A DNA stretch of 64,000 bases, taken from NCBI RefSeq assembly GCF_029227915.1, contig NC_079878.1, positions 8,246,001-8,310,000 on the forward strand, given 5' to 3'. The notes under the pieces are model-generated. The model saw only the letters and a program-made list of their open reading frames with translations. It had not been told where the DNA came from and ran no database searches. Below are positions 33,500 through 44,346 of this stretch, one piece after another; the stretch's first letter is position 1; each line of letters opens with the position of its first letter. The translations under genes and the position numbers were made by a program. Source of the stretch: Hydractinia symbiolongicarpus. Taxonomy: Eukaryota; Cnidaria; Hydrozoa; Anthoathecata; Hydractiniidae.

Positions 33500-34714
33500 C
33501 TAGTCGATAAAGACCCGTGGAAAAATCCACTTAGGTAATAGGACATTGAAAAAGTTGGTTGTTTAAGACGTTTTGCTGACGTCAGCTTTGCAAATCCTAA
33601 AAAAAGGCAAAATTTGTTTATTCGTTGCCTGTAACGTGTACAGGTTGAAACGCTGATCAAAATAATATATAGGATCATATGTGTTTTGGTGTTACTATGA
33701 TTCTTACATTTACCGTTTGTTTAGTTAGTTGACAAAAATATATAAAAAAGGAGATTAAAAGGGAAAAAACGGCGGTGTATCATCCTCGGTCAAATAGACA
33801 GGATGGAAATAAAAACAAAACTTTGAAAAACTCCTTGTTACAAACGTCATATCTTTTCTACGAACGACAAAGGACATAAAAGGGTTTAAAAATTTTGCTG
33901 ACGTCACTAATGGCCGGTTAAAACGCAAAAAAAAATTTCAGAAATTTATATCCCTGTTACCTTCATCGTATAGACCTTGAAACGATGTTTAAAAATTTTG
34001 CTGACGTCGATAAAGCCCGTGGAAAAATCCACTGAAACAGGATAAAATTGAAAAATAAGCGTCATATGAATTTTGATGACGTCAGCAACCCATCTGCAAA
34101 AAAAAATTAGAACCTTGTTTTTACGTTGCCTTTATTGTGTAGACCTTAAAGCGCTGATCAAGAAAATGTATGTAATCACGTGCTTTTGATGAATGGTTAA
34201 TGAGATTTACGGGTTTAAAAATTTTGCTGACGTCAGCAGTCCCTAATAAAAGTACAGAAAATTATTTTTTCGAAATTTGTATACCCGTTGCCTTCATGTT
34301 ATAGCTCTTGAAACGCTGATCAAGAAAATGTATTGGATCATGTACTTTTGACCAACGGTTACGGAAATATTGTGGTTTAAAAGTTTTTTGATGACGTTAT
34401 AAACCCGTTCATTCCGAAACGGATTTGGGGACCCAGGTTTGGAAAAAGGTGGTCCCTAGTTACCCACGCGGTGAAAAAACATTGACGTCACCAACTCGTT
34501 TCCAAGTTATTTGGCCTCAAAATTTTAGGTCCACTGTAATGGCTTCATTAATTTAATATAGGATATTGACGTTAAAGTAGTGTTATTTTCGTCGCGCCCT
34601 AACGTCAAAGAATTTAACATAATAGACATAACTTTTTTGGCAACATCAAAGGAAAATAAAGACATCCACTTTGCCTGTTGCAAACAGACACAGTCTCTGT
34701 ATTATTATAAGAGA
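33500..34714 (-). mobile_element. Non-autonomous Helitron (1.2 kb), start of a second head-to-tail array
   Basis: On the minus strand it begins TCTCTTATAATAATACAG at 34714 and ends with hairpin GTGGATTTTTCCAC and CTAG at 33500-33503. A second internal copy of the 3' end (CCCGTGGAAAAATCCAC, plus strand) at about 34006-34031 shows that two copies have fused. No protein-coding frame. Confidence 0.75.
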
Positions 34715-34775
34715 CTAGTTGCAAGCACCGACTTTTATCGGAAAAGTGACAGTTTTTTTCTCTTATTATGTGTCA

Positions 34776-35499
34776 CTAGTCGATAAAGCCCGTGGAGAAA
34801 TCCACTTAGGCAGAAGGACAATGGAAAAATAGGTTGTTTTAGATTTTTTGCTGACGTCAACAGTGCAGGTACAAAAAAAAATTGGCCAAGTTTAGTTTAT
34901 TCGTTGCCTATAACGTGTAAAGGTTAAAACGCTGATCACAATAATGTATAGGATCATATGTATTCGACAAAAACCTAAGGAGATATAAGGTGTTAAAAAT
35001 TTTGTTGACGTCAGCAATGGCCTGTCAAACCCAAAAATTTATTTTCAAGAAATTTGTGTACCTATTGCCTTCATCGTATAGATCTTGAAACGCTGATCAA
35101 GAAAATGTATAGGATCGTGTACTTGAGAGAAACGGATGCAGAGATATTAGGGTTTAAAGGTTTTTTTATGACGTCATTTACCCGTCCATTCCGAAACGGA
35201 TTTGGTGACCCAGGTTTGGAAAACTTACCCAACTTGGTCCCAGGTAGTCCCTAGTTACCCACGCAGGAGATGACATCAGTTATTTCCACCCGTTTCCAAG
35301 TTATTAAGCCTTAATTTTAAAAGTGCAATGCATTGGCTTCACTAATCTTAATAAACTTTCCTTTGACGTCAATATTGCTTTAACGTCAAAGTTTGCTAAT
35401 TTACAGAACAAATTTATAGGCGATGTTTTATAGATATATTAAAGAAATTTTATCCACTTCGCAAAAGTCACAGACAGAAGCTCCGTATTATTATATAGA
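34776..35499 (-). mobile_element. Non-autonomous Helitron (724 bp)
   Basis: On the minus strand, 5' end TCTATATAATAATACGGAGC at 35499 and 3' end hairpin GTGGATTTCTCCACGGG then CTAG at 34776-34779. It directly abuts the next element. Interior shared with 38236-38810. Confidence 0.75.
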
Positions 35500-36465
35500 C
35501 TAGTCGATAAGGCCCGTGGAAAAATCCACTTAGGCAAAAGGCCATTAAAAAAATAAGTTGCTTTAGATGTTTTTTGCTGACGTAAGAAATGCATATAGAA
35601 AAAAAATGTTCTTAAAATCTTACACAAAATGTCAAATGTCAAATCTTACACAAAATAAAAAAGAACAGCTTGCAAGGTGCAAAATCTAGTTGATAAAAAG
35701 TTACAACAACGACACTCACAACATCGACACTCACAACACCAATACTCACAAAACCGACAGTAAGAATACCAACAGTCACAACACGGATAATAACAATGTC
35801 AGAAATAACGCATCTCAAATATGTACATCTTATAAGTGATTATGTTGAAAACCCTCAGTGATTTATTCTGAAATGTCAAAAAGTTGGCCTGCAAAGGTTA
35901 GCACAAATCAACAAAAATAAGTTCTTTACACATTTTAAATATTGTCTTTCCCTTAAAAGCTTATACAAAAATATGAAAAAGCCATAGTTTAGAAAACATT
36001 AAACGTAAATCTACAAAAATCAGTCATTTCAGTTGCATACCATTCTCTCCCACAAAAATTTACACACAGTGTAAAAATCAACCAGTTAAGAACACAAAAA
36101 TTTTTCTTTTTTAGTATGATGATCCGTACTGCCCTTTACCAACAATTCTGAACCTAAATGTCAAAAAATCAATAAGCAAAGAATAAACTTGAATAAAAAA
36201 AGATCATTATTTTGGAAACATTGTATACGGTTCGTAAACAAAAGTTTACACAAAATGTAAAACAGATTGGTTTTTGCAGTCATCGCCCATTAGATTACAA
36301 AATCAGAAACAAAACAATAATAAATAACTTAACACACACACTTTAAATTTTATAAAATTCGTTCCACTTGTCATATTGCATGTGGTAAAGTGCACAGGTA
36401 ATGTGAAAAAAATTATAGATGGATCCAGCGTGACGTGATTTGTTTACTTTTTAGCGGTAAGCTCC

Positions 36466-36735
36466 TTGGCTCTGGCTTTTGCGTGGCAGGAAAAAAGATG
36501 CTAGGATTTGGTAAAGAAAGGTCTTTTACTGTGGATTTCTTCTAACGGGGACATCGTTGGGGTTATAAACTATTATCGAGTGTAGGTTGATGCCTTGTTT
36601 TATTTGAATTCATTAAAAGTCATAAGAATGCCTTCGTTTGTTTGAAGAAATGAAGTGAAAATTACTTTGCTTCACCTAGCACCCCAATCTTTTTCCCTGC
36701 CACGCAAATGCCAAAGCTGAAAGAGCGTACCACTG
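36466..36735. repeat. Imperfect inverted-repeat element inside the Helitron unit
   Basis: GGCTCTGGCTTTTGCGTGGC on the left is matched by an inverted GCTTTGGCATTTGCGTGGC on the right. Both continue into AGGAAAAAAGATGCTAGG-like sequence. Probably a MITE. Confidence 0.6.
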
Positions 36736-37314
36736 AAAATGTAAACAACGGAATTCATCTATACTCTCTATGGGCATAAAAATACATCCTACTATCCTGC
36801 AAAAGTTCAAGTCTTTGAAAGATTTTGTAGGTAGCTAGCTAGCTTGTTACATCATAATTCGTGCTCATAAAAGAAGAGAAATTTGGAAACTATAGTAGTT
36901 AGCTATATATAATTAAAAAAGGGGAATAACAACAGAAGTCATAGGTTAGAGAGCTAACCATGGGATGGGGAGCTGGACTTGGAGGCTAACATTAGCTAGC
37001 TAACAGTAGAGCTGAGACACCCAGTTAAATATACTTAAACTGGGAACACTTACCTAAAACTAAAGCTAGCTATTTATGCTTAGAAAAACACATATAGGGG
37101 GAAGCAATAGTAATGTAAAATTAATAACATTACAGTTCAACATAACCAAAGTTTTCCGTTTTTTAGTCAGCCAACAGCTTTATGTAGCATTTTGAATTTT
37201 AGGACAATACATTAGTTACGCGCCAGGGCTCATGAATTATGCAACATACAAAACGTAAACAAATATGGCTACATACGCGGTAAAATATGAAACTGTAGCT
37301 TTTCCTGGGAAATG

Positions 37315-37930
37315 CGAGTCTGCTTGCTCCACCGACATAAAAACCAAACGAATAAAAATATCAAAGTTCTTACTATTTGTGATTTCAAATCCACTTTAAA
37401 CTCTAGCCTTTGTTTTCTACTTCTAACTTTACTTTACATCTAGCTCCACTTCTCACTTCACTTTTCTACTTCTTCACTTGGTCTCTTTTCTTTTTAAATA
37501 TATAGCTATGCTTTTTTAAACCACTTTTTTTCCTTTTTTTCAAGGTAAAGGGATCGTTCTTCTGTGCTTTTTTTTGGTGGCCTTTATTTTCTACTTCTAA
37601 ATTTACTTTACTTCTAGCTCCACGTAGCTCCACTTTCACTTCCAACTTCACTTTTTCTACTTCTTCACTTGGACTTTTTTCTTTTTAAATATGCGAGTCT
37701 GCCGGACACTTAACTCTAGCGACATAAAAACATAACATCTAAAAATATCAAAGTTCTTACTATATGTGAATCCAAATCGACTTTAAACCCAAGCTTTTAT
37801 TTTCTACTTCTAACTTTTCTTTACTACTTCTAGCTGCACTCTTCACTTTCGAAGCAACTTCTCGTGGCTTCTAACTTTACTTTTGTACTTCTACTTCTCC
37901 ACTTTGACTTTTCTTGCTTTTAATATCTGC
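37315..37930. repeat. CT-rich tandem duplication
   Basis: A block starting GCGAGTCTGC, then ACATAAAAAC, ATATCAAAGTTCTTACTAT and many TTCTACTTCTAACTTTACTT words occurs twice (from about 37315 and 37692), with an extra partial copy between. Confidence 0.6.
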
Positions 37931-38235
37931 ACTTTTATGTGACTAAGGGATCGTCGAAAATAAGACATTTTTTAACCGCTTCTTCAGTTCGCCTTTTGTG
38001 TCGAGAACTTTGTCGAGAAATTTTTATGTTTGTTTGTTTTTACGCTAACGGAACTTTTTATTAGAATGCCGTCCCGTTTGAAAGTACGCATTTCAGCGAA
38101 TCATACTGCTTATTTTAAAATTACAGAACAATTTTATAGGCGATGTTTTATAGAATTTGTTAAAGAAAATTGTGAAGAATATAATCCACTTTGCAAAAGT
38201 CACAGACAGACAGAACTGGCGTATTATTATATAGA

Positions 38236-38810
38236 CTAGTCGATAAGGCCCGTGGAAAAATCCACTTAGGCAGGATAACAGAGAAAAATAACCGTCATTT
38301 AAATTTTGATGACGTCAGCAGAGACATGTCAGAACACAAAACTTTTTTTTTCAGAAATGTGTATGCCTGTTGCCTTCATCGTATAGATCTTGAAACGCTG
38401 ATCAAGAAAATGTATAGGATCGTGTATTTTTGACAAACGGTTGCAGAGATATTAGGGTTTGAAGGTTTTTTGATGACGTCATCAACCCGTCCATTCCCGA
38501 AACGGATTCAGGGACCCAGGTTTGGGAAACTTACCCAAATTGGTCAAAGGTGGTCCCTAGTTACCTACGCAGGAGATGACGTCAGTTGTTTCCACCCGTT
38601 TCCAAGTTATTTAGCCTTAAATTTAAAAGTGCAATGCAATGGCTTCACTTATCTTAATATACTTTCCTTTGACGTCAATATTGCTTTAACGTCAAAGTTT
38701 GGTAATTTACAGAACAAATTTATAGACGATGTTTTATAGACTTTATCAAGGAAATTTTATCCACTTTGCAAAAGTCACAGACAGACAGAACTGGCGTATT
38801 ATTATAGAGA
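38236..38810 (-). mobile_element. Non-autonomous Helitron (575 bp), last of the second array
   Basis: On the minus strand, 5' TCTCTATAATAATACGCC at 38810 and 3' hairpin GTGGATTTTTCCACGGG then CTAG at 38236-38239, directly joined to the preceding unit. Contains the family's AAACGCTGATCAAGAAAATG phrase. Confidence 0.78.
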
Positions 38811-39422
38811 TTTTCAATCTTCGGGTGGAGAGTTAGAACACTTTCTTTTAATTTTTTTTCTCCTTTTTGAAGGAGCAGAAGCTTTATGGCGATAAGTAGA
38901 CATTTTTTGATATTTTATATAGCTTGATGTTGTTAGTGTTGCTCGCTTGTAAAAATAACTTTTTCACGAAAAAGCATAAATGACAGTCAAAGTGAAAAAA
39001 GTGATTTTTAATTGGTCGGATAAAAATAAAGAATCATTAAAAGAAAAGCGATACAAGAAATTCAATGGTATCGTTTTTTACAACATTGGTTGTGATTATG
39101 TTATTGTTACAAAATGTGCTCATATCACAGTTTATTCCCAAAGTGAGAAACATGCATTTACACATATATTTGATATTTTTAGCAAATTCAGCTGAAAGAC
39201 AAATGATGAGGATTGTGTTCCGCATTTCTATCCTATTTTATAAAAAAATAATTTCACCATTAAAAAGTTCACTTTTTTTTTATAAAAGAAGTTAGAAAAA
39301 AAATTGCAAAAAAAACTATTTTTTTCCCTTACTCACACCTTAAAGATAGTTGTTCCTTCCGAAACCCACCATCGTGCTGTATATGAAGTAAGTGTATTAT
39401 TTGATATGAATTTTTCAGAAGC
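38811..39422. other. 3' flank of amidase C, no gene supported
   Basis: A 71-codon open frame (38980-39195) overlaps an antisense frame of similar size and has no motif. I do not call it a gene. Confidence 0.35.
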
Positions 39423-42400
39423 TTATTTTGACATTCGCTTTCGGAAGACATCTTCAAAGATACTTGCAACATTAAGCACTCCTACTTCATCAAAATGTTT
39501 TCCAACAATCATCAACCCTACTGGCAAGTCATTATCGTATCCACAATTTAATGTCAATGCTGGATGTCCAGTGACATTGAATATTGAGGTATTTCCAATC
39601 ATATTTAATGCAGTGGTTATTTTTTCAGTAATCGAGGCATCTTTACGGGGAATTTTGCATGGTGTTTTTGTCAATGTTGGCATAATAACGACGTCATGTT
39701 TCGCAAGCAGTGTATTATATTCCCCGTTTAAGTGGGCAACTAATGTTGACGACTTTGCAAAATGGTATGGCCCATAATTTTGTTGAAGGTAAGAACCAAT
39801 TAATGTGAAATATTTATTTGTTTCAGATAATTCTTTCCCGTGTTTTTTGTAACCGTCAAACAACGTTTTAGCCAGAGTATGTGACTGCATACCTAAAAGA
39901 AAATTTTGCTTGATTAGTCAGTGAAAGAATTGTACTAATAGATAGTGAGATTTTTATGTTTTTAAATTACAGGTAAAATAAAACATCGCACGTTATTATA
40001 ACTGCGTATTACACTGTGACTTAGAGCAAAAGAGGTATTGTTAACTAGCGTTTGATGCAAGTTTCTTGTCGCTACTTTCTCTTAGGTTTTTTTTGCTTAA
40101 ATATTTCCGTGGACAAGGTTTTTGTTGTCTGAAAAGTACAAATTTCGTAAAACATTTCCAAATAATAAATCACAAAAAATTTAATTCCCCAACATGATTC
40201 CAATCAGGCAAGTTTAATACAATTTTACCTGTCATAGAGGGTATTTCCTACAGCTTGGTTATGTTTTTCTCTTAAACTACGTTCTAGCATAAATCCGTTT
40301 TTGAACTCTCGAAAGTTAAAGTTAGGGTATTTTCGTAATCGCACGTTACAGCAAAACAAAAAACTAAGTGTCGCAAGCACTTTGAGAGCAAAATCCCCTT
40401 TGTTTATATGTGAAATATCATCGTATAAACGGTTTTAAAGTATATGCAAACTTAAGTAATTAATTATCAAACTTAAGTAATTAAGAATAATTAAGAATAA
40501 TCAATGACCGAGGGGATCTTGTAATCCTGAAATTTAATAAAATTCTACCTGATACAGCTGTTCCGAAACCACATCCATCGATCATAGCACCGTAGATTCC
40601 ATTCCCTAGTATTGGCAAACCAAGCTTTTCCGCAATATGGTGCTTAGGAAGGCTTACGTGATTCATTTCGAAATGTTCGTCATCTTTTAACCATTGAACA
40701 GATGTGTTAAAAACATTTTGAACATTTTCATCACACAAATCAACTCCTTCTTGAAGGATACCAATGTTAAGCTTTCTTGATGGTTTTACATTTGGAAAGA
40801 TTAATTTTGAATATTCAGGAACTTCAAATGGTCTCTGACGATAGTCGAACCCATTATCAAATCATGTAAAAACAGACACGTATATTATAAGCTTAAAGTA
40901 AATAAAAAGCATTGAAACTACGAAAAAGTTCACATATCTTATTACCAAAAAAGTTCTGGTCTAAATAAAAGACTTTTCGTGTTTCCTCGGATAATTTCTC
41001 ATTAGTATGAAGCATTTTTATTCTATGAATGTGAAAAATACCAGACCCAATTCTGGCCCTTAACGAGATTAATGTTTTTGAGGAAATGACATAACGGCTC
41101 TCAGCCATAAAAGAAAGATTTATTGTTCTTTGTAAAAACCTTTGAAAATGTGATATATTAGTGGACTATAAACTTAAAATTACATTGTGGTATTGTTTTT
41201 AAGCTAATTACTTTATTTTTATTTATATTTTTTTTTATTCCAGCAGTCATACTGCCATTTATTTTGTCTTTTGATAAATAACTACTATATTAGCTCTGCA
41301 TCTACGGAGACGAAGTAATTTGAGATATCATTTTATCCATGCCCATGCTTTCTGGAACCTGCTACAATAAAAAGACTTGGTAAAATGTGACTTATGATGT
41401 GAACGCTGCTGTTCTGTACATGCCTCAGGGTTCACTTTGTTCCTGTTTACAGCCGAATTAGAGCTTGTACATGCTAATTGTCAACACGACCATTTTCCCG
41501 AATTTTACGACCTTTGAGGGGCCGCAACTTAGATTGTTTCATTGCAAGGGTGCGCTAAACACACCCTAACAATTTTTTAAACGCTCTTTACTTGACTCAC
41601 GTGTGCGCAAAGGTAGTGGCTTTGCATAGTAATGACCACTTCAAACTGTCATGATTGCAATTTTTTTTAATTCAGTTGCCACATGCAGAGAAGTGTCAAG
41701 TACAGCAGAGAAGTGTTAACACCATAAAACAGAAGTGTTTTTAAATTGGAGAAAGAGTAAGCCACAAGGGTCTATTGTAAACTTATCATTGCATTTTTGT
41801 CAAAAATCAAATCTTTAGATTATCTTTGTATCGACAAAATGTTGAAAAATATAGTTGCGGGCGCAATAGGAAAATAGAAAATAGCAAACAAAGAAATATA
41901 AAGAAAATAGAAAATGTACATACCTGCAATGACTTCAAGTAACAGTGCACAGTCTGCCACAGTTTTCGCCATAGGGCCTAAATGGTCAATGCAAGAAACA
42001 ATTGGCATTGTTCCAGTGTAGGGTACCAATCCATGTGTAGGTTTCAAACCAACGATACCACAGTTACTGGATGGGATACGAATGGAACCTCCTTGATCTC
42101 CTCCTGATAAATTAACACAAATTAATTTCACTTCATGTTAGAAGATTGTACCCTATTTCACCGCACACTTCCTGCCTATCATATCTTTAGCGGATTATGG
42201 GTAGTGCAATAAACACATATCTTAGCAATGTAATGAGACATCTTGGGTATAAAGTGAGATATCTAAAGTTCAAACAATTACTCTTGAGGTATTCCCTTAA
42301 AATGAACATAACTGCCGAACATAGTCATAGTACAATCTTATTGTTTATACAAAATTTATTATAAAGAAGATGAAAATATGACACGCAAGAGAAGCCTTCG

Positions 42401-43030
42401 ACAAAAAGTGAAAAAAGTTCGATAAGGTGGGACCAAATATACCAATTGCCATATCAGATTCTTCATTGGCGACAACCACTCCACTTCCGGAACTTGATCC
42501 GCCAGCAGAATGCTCTACATTACATGGGTTATGAACAGGCCCATATGTAGTAAAATAGCTTGCACCACTTATGCAAAGGTCTTCACAAGTTGTTTTTCCA
42601 CAGATTGTTCCACCTGCTTCTAGAATTCGTTGCACGATAGTAGCATCATACTCAGGTATATAGCCCTCCACAACTTTAGAACCATTCATCATAGGAATGT
42701 TAGCTACAGCTATGTTATCTTTTATAGCTACTTTTTCCCAGCAAGTTTTCCACTTGTAGCACCCTCTATATTACACTTCACATACCAAGCATTGTATTTG
42801 TTTTCATCACCTTCAGGTCGCAAATACTCTCGATTACCTCCATATTTAGATACGTACGAAGGTATTTCTTGGGCATCAATGAAATTATATGCAGCTACTG
42901 TATTTTTCATAATGCTTTGATATTCTTTTAACTCATCTTCATTACAACCCAAGTTGTGTCTTTCGTTTAACTTTTTTAGATCATCAATAGAAGGAAGAGT
43001 TACAGGATTTTTAGCGTTAGAACTTGCCAT
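39423..43030 (-). pseudogene. Amidase gene C, four exons recognisable, two inactivating lesions
   Basis: Exon positions: 42443-43030, 41924-42103, 40549-40859 (upstream edge uncertain) and 39423-39892. Exons 2 and 4 have exactly the lengths of gene A (180 and 470). Exon 1 is 588 nt instead of 589: a run of six A after GCTGGG in A and B is five A here (42732-42736), shifting the frame just before the catalytic Lys. Exon 3 has lost its acceptor: A and B read AG-GTTACGATAATGG, C reads ACATGATTTGATAATGG with no nearby AG. The other catalytic strings (GGSSSG, GGDQGGS) are intact and the downstream frames are open, so decay is recent. The homopolymer lesion alone could be a sequencing error; the acceptor loss argues against that for the gene as a whole. 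Confidence 0.85.
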
Positions 43031-43150
43031 GTTAATTTTTTTCTCAGCGCTCTACTTCACGTCTACATTCACATGGTACAGACAGCAAGTAATACGAAAC
43101 TAATCTCATTAAGTAAATATTGTTTTATAAAGAACAATTATGGTCTGTAA
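43031..43150 (-). promoter_or_regulatory. Leader/upstream segment shared by amidases A and C
   Basis: About 120 bp upstream of the amidase C start are nearly identical to 15800-15922 upstream of amidase A. Both begin at the same TTTACAGACCATAATTG and the similarity stops immediately upstream. It contains the immediate 5' leader and possibly a 5' splice acceptor (TTTACAG). Gene B lacks it. Confidence 0.6.
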
Positions 43151-43424
43151 AGCAAGAACGATAATGGATTGTAGAATAATAGTCAAGTAGTCATTTATTT
43201 TTCATATAGCTCTCTGTATGTGGATTAACGCTTAAAGGCGCTGTAGATATGGATGTTTGTTAAACCATACCGATAATGATAATTGTGAAAATTGATATGT
43301 TATTTCATAAGAAACTTACTCTAATCTTAAACGCTTAGACTAAGAAAATTACCGACCGAGAAGAATAATGTTCTTTTGCCGTGTGAATCCTGCGCGTGGC
43401 GCAATTCACTTTTCCCAACCGTAA

Positions 43425-43523
43425 TCAACCTCGTCCCCATTACATCTTGTATCTTTTCTTGCATTAGAATGTATCGCCGTCCTGATGACATAGAAGATCG
43501 ACATGACCTGGGGACAAGGTTGA
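43425..43523. mobile_element. 99-bp inverted-repeat element with TCAACCTcGTCCCC ends
   Basis: TCAACCTCGTCCCC at 43425-43438 is mirrored by GGGGACAAGGTTGA at 43510-43523. The same end motif occurs singly at about 20098, 30961 and 32579, so this is a dispersed family. Confidence 0.6.
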
Positions 43524-44346
43524 ATTTTAATGATAATTGGAAATTATACTTCCGTCAAATCCGAATTTCTTCAAAGCGGAATTTTATATCTACAAGCAAA
43601 CGTTTTTGGCCGACTACTTTCACTATATCATTTGTGTAAACATACAAAAAAACCCTGTCTATTTCTCTACCTTTACTGATCTCTGCGACAATCTTTTTTA
43701 TAAACTTTTTTTCTTGCCATAGTTATATGTATGAGTTTACGATCTCGTTTTAGAGCTTTTTAACCCTACTTACACAGGACTTTTTAAGTATCAAATATTT
43801 CAGGGATGGAAGAAGAGGAACAGGATGATTTAACTAATTTTGAATGACTTTTAAACCTTGTTGATAAACTTAGCATGGATATGGTATACCATATAAAGAT
43901 TGACAAGCAACTCATCGCAAGAACTTGTTTTCATATTGGAACAAAATCGCCTAAATCTTCTGTAGAACTATTTTTGCTATTTTTCCACGTATTATTTATT
44001 TATAACTTAGCAGAATGAATGATTCGTGAGACAAAATTGCGCGAAAATAGCCTAAAATCGCGGAATTATTGAAAATTCTCCGCGCATTTTTTTCTGGTAG
44101 CAGTACTTTAGAAGTTGATGGTGAAATCAATGGTTATGGCGTACATCGTCAACGTTATTTTCTTTTGATGTAGCTCAGCCAAAAAAACTTTGAGGGTATC
44201 CAACTTCACCCTCGTATTGCAAAGGAGGGTACCAGCTTCGGCCGTTTTTGTTGCGGAAATCTTTTTTGAAAATGTCCTGGTTTTTCTTACCCCCTGCGCC
44301 TCGCTAAAAGTCGCATTTGCTTAAATTTGCAATCAAAACAAGCAAG
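43524..44346. other. Upstream region of RAB3GAP1
   Basis: Contains the RAB3GAP1 promoter region immediately before the ATG at 44347, with no clear core motif. A possible transposase-like fossil near 43806 is too weak to call. Confidence 0.35.

Larger units (their letters stand above)
35500..38235 (-). mobile_element. Long Helitron-bounded unit (2.7 kb) with foreign interior
   Basis: CTAG and hairpin at its 3' end (35500 onwards) and TCTATATAATAATACGCCAG at 38235 define one unit. The first about 400 bp match the Helitron at 44387 onwards. The interior contains a nested inverted-repeat element (36466-36735) and a CT-rich duplicated block (37315-37930). It may be a composite that picked up unrelated DNA, or two partial Helitrons with sequence trapped between. 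No gene recognised. Confidence 0.55.

Noticed and set aside
38980-39195. 71-codon plus-strand frame
   Set aside because: Overlaps a similar antisense frame, has no recognisable domain or splice context.
43806-43980. Possible PIF/Harbinger transposase fossil (MEEEEQDDLTNFE, stop, LLNLVDKL)
   Set aside because: Only a few residues resemble the start of such transposases and a stop interrupts it; too short to support.
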